Positions 33,485-34,905 of a stretch of DNA of 34,905 nt are shown piece after piece. The position numbers were made by a program, and so were the translations under genes. The stretch is from Acidobacteria bacterium Ga0077553 (GTDB taxonomy: Bacteria > Acidobacteriota > Terriglobia > Bryobacterales > Bryobacteraceae), in contig LNFE01000198.1 in the NCBI GenBank assembly GCA_001464575.1, forward strand, positions 1 to 34,905. The letters run 5' to 3'. Every line of letters starts with the position of its first letter. The first letter of the stretch is position 1. Below the pieces are notes generated by a model, which saw nothing but the letters and a program-made list of their open reading frames with translations, was not told the origin of the DNA and ran no database searches.

Positions 33485-34897
33485 GTGACTCGCCGGATCT
33501 TCAACGCTTCGCTGGCGGCAACTGCGTTCGCCGCGGCTCCCAGCAAACCGAACGTCGTGATTGTGTTGTGTGATGACTTGGGCTACGGCGACGTGGGCGC
33601 CTTTTTCCCAGCCGCGAAGGTGGCGACGCCGCGGATGGATCGGTTGGCGCGGGAGGGAATGCGGTTTATCGATGCGCATTCGCCTTCGGGCGTTTGCACG
33701 CCGACGCGTTATGGCCTGTTGACGGGCCGCTACTGCTGGCGCAGCCGATTGAAGCAAGGGGTATTGAACGGGTACTCGCCAGCGCTGATTGAGCCAGGAC
33801 GGACGACGCTGGCGGCGTTGTTGTTGGCGCAGGGGTACCGGACGGGGGGATTCGGGAAGTGGCACCTGGGATTGGGTACGGAGGAGAAGGTCGACTTCGC
33901 GAAGCCGTTTTCGCCGGGGCCGGTGGAGTATGGGTTCACGGAGTATTTCGGGATTCCGGCGTCGCTCGATATGCCGCCCTACGTGTTCCTTGAAAACAAC
34001 CGGGCGCTGGAGGCGCCGACGGCTTCGATTGCCGATAATGGCGAGGTGAAGCGCGGGCCGTTTTGGCGGGGCGGGCCGCGATCGCCGAGCTTCCAGATGG
34101 AGGACGTGCTGCCGAAGATTACCGAGCGGGCGGAGCAGTTTTTGCGGAGCGCGGCGAAGTCGGCGCGACCGTTTTTTGCCTATGTGCCGCTGCCGGCGCC
34201 GCATACGCCGTGGGTGCCGTCGAAGCCGTTTCAGGGGAAGTCGAAGGCGGGGCTGTATGGGGATTTTGTGAGTGAAGTGGACGCGACAATTGGGCGGATT
34301 GCGGACGCGGTGGCGGGGACGAATACGCTGCTGATTGTGACGAGCGACAACGGGGCGCCGTGGGAGCCGCGCGATGCCAAGGAGGCGGCGGGACACAGTG
34401 CGAACGGGACCTGGCGGGGGCAGAAGTCAGATATCCAGGAGGGTGGCAACCGGGTACCCTTTATCGCGCATTGGCCGGGGCGGATTGCGCCCAACAGCAT
34501 TTCGACGCAACTGGTTTGCTTGACGGATTTGTTTGCGACGGTGGCGGAGCTGACGGGGGCGAAACTGGCGCCGGGAGTGGCGGAGGATAGCATCTCCTTT
34601 GCTCCGGCGCTGCAGGGGCAGTTGTCGCCGAAGCTGCGGACGGCGGTGGTGCATCATGCCGGGAACGGGATGTTTGCGATTCGGGATCGGGAGTGGAAGC
34701 TGGTGCTGGGCCGGGGGTCGGGTGGGTTTACGGCGCCGGTGAAGGTGGAGCCAGGGCCGGGGGAGCCGGAGGGGGAGCTGTATCATGTGCTGTCGGATCC
34801 GCGGGAGGAGCATAACGTGTATGGGGAGCAGCCGGCGGTGGTGGGGCGGTTGAAGGATCAGTTAGCGGCTTGGCAGCGGCAGGGGCGGAGCCGGTAG
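33485..34897 (+). CDS. Exported sulfatase (formylglycine-dependent)
   Basis: 470 residues from the GTG at 33485. The N-terminus (T-R-R-I-F-N-A-S-L-A-A-T-A-F-A-A-A) looks like a short Tat-type signal. The alkaline-phosphatase-like domain starts N-V-V-I-V-L-C-D-D-L-G-Y-G-D with the metal-binding Asp30-Asp31. The sulfatase motif is Cys71-Thr-Pro-Thr-Arg75, a C-x-P-x-R site whose Cys is converted to formylglycine, followed by L-L-T-G-R-Y. G-K-W-H-L-G and the later metal site S-D-N-G-A-P are present, and the C-terminal Y-H-V-L-S-D-P-R-E-E-H-N is typical of arylsulfatase A-type enzymes. It probably removes sulfate from glycans or organic sulfates in the periplasm. No activating enzyme (FGE) is in the window. 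Divergent from the dehydrogenase/aldolase pair. Confidence 0.93.
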   Translation: MTRRIFNASLAATAFAAAPSKPNVVIVLCDDLGYGDVGAFFPAAKVATPRMDRLAREGMRFIDAHSPSGVCTPTRYGLLTGRYCWRSRLKQGVLNGYSPALIEPGRTTLAALLLAQGYRTGGFGKWHLGLGTEEKVDFAKPFSPGPVEYGFTEYFGIPASLDMPPYVFLENNRALEAPTASIADNGEVKRGPFWRGGPRSPSFQMEDVLPKITERAEQFLRSAAKSARPFFAYVPLPAPHTPWVPSKPFQGKSKAGLYGDFVSEVDATIGRIADAVAGTNTLLIVTSDNGAPWEPRDAKEAAGHSANGTWRGQKSDIQEGGNRVPFIAHWPGRIAPNSISTQLVCLTDLFATVAELTGAKLAPGVAEDSISFAPALQGQLSPKLRTAVVHHAGNGMFAIRDREWKLVLGRGSGGFTAPVKVEPGPGEPEGELYHVLSDPREEHNVYGEQPAVVGRLKDQLAAWQRQGRSR

Positions 34898-34905
34898 AAT
34901 AAGGC

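Noticed and set aside
32601..33488. 295-codon plus-strand frame opposite the dehydrogenase
   Set aside because: Almost only Gly, Ala, Asp, Glu and Val, the mirror of a GC-rich gene; the dehydrogenase on the minus strand has clear family motifs.
33437..34396. 319-codon minus-strand frame opposite the sulfatase
   Set aside because: Arg/Pro/His/Gln-rich shadow; the sulfatase frame is unambiguous.

Overview
The window looks like chromosome of a high-GC Acidobacteriota member, most likely of the Solibacter/Bryobacter group. This rests on two TIGR03437-type acidobacterial domains (a stand-alone exported protein and the C-terminus of a nuclease), a carboxypeptidase-regulatory TonB-dependent receptor, very large secreted multidomain proteins, PhoX-like and sulfatase genes, and many short Sec/Tat signal peptides. 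No rRNA, tRNA, CRISPR array, phage gene or insertion sequence was found. Gene density is high and no gene-free stretch exceeds about 125 bases.

Layout. 1-840 is the C-terminal part of a protein, probably a radical SAM enzyme related to archaeal tetraether synthase, followed by a strong terminator. 962-6293 is a terminator-bounded three-gene unit: TIGR03437 exported protein, TonB-dependent receptor, exported beta-helix protein. 6371-7869 is a translationally coupled SGNH esterase / aldo-keto reductase pair. 7907-9259 is a Tat-exported PhoX-family protein, and 9278-11794 an ExeM-like secreted nuclease. 11817-17405 is a tightly packed six-gene run: secreted TPR-CHAT protease-like protein, ECF sigma factor, single-pass membrane protein (putative anti-sigma), exported heavy-metal-associated domain protein, exported HExxH metallopeptidase, exported thioredoxin. 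17484-25698 encodes a giant secreted protein (transglutaminase-like, LVIVD, Ig-like, PKD, dockerin-like and BACON-like parts) that is now split into two reading frames. It is preceded by a perfect 14-bp inverted repeat that buries its ribosome binding site. 25702-26127 (minus) is a SnoaL/DUF4440-like protein, divergent from glcE-glcF (26158-28540). 28572-30467 is a fusion of a ferritin-like domain to a nucleoside:H+ symporter. The minus strand 30445-33461 carries a VOC protein and DinB protein pair, then an HpcH/HpaI aldolase and an upstream 2-hydroxyacid dehydrogenase with a damaged C-terminus. 33485-34897 is a divergent sulfatase.

The most interesting items are: (1) the TPR-CHAT / ECF sigma / membrane protein operon, which resembles the protease-sigma logic of type III-E CRISPR Craspase but has no CRISPR parts and is placed in the periplasm; (2) the structured leader at 17432-17483; (3) the one-base break between the two halves of the giant protein at about 20103; (4) the ferritin-transporter fusion with an intact internal ribosome binding site; (5) the 2-hydroxyacid dehydrogenase whose ancestral C-terminal frame is still readable past a small out-of-frame deletion; and (6) repeated placement of -10 hexamers 6-9 bases from start codons, suggesting leaderless or nearly leaderless transcripts. 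All calls come from reading the sequence; no database search was run.
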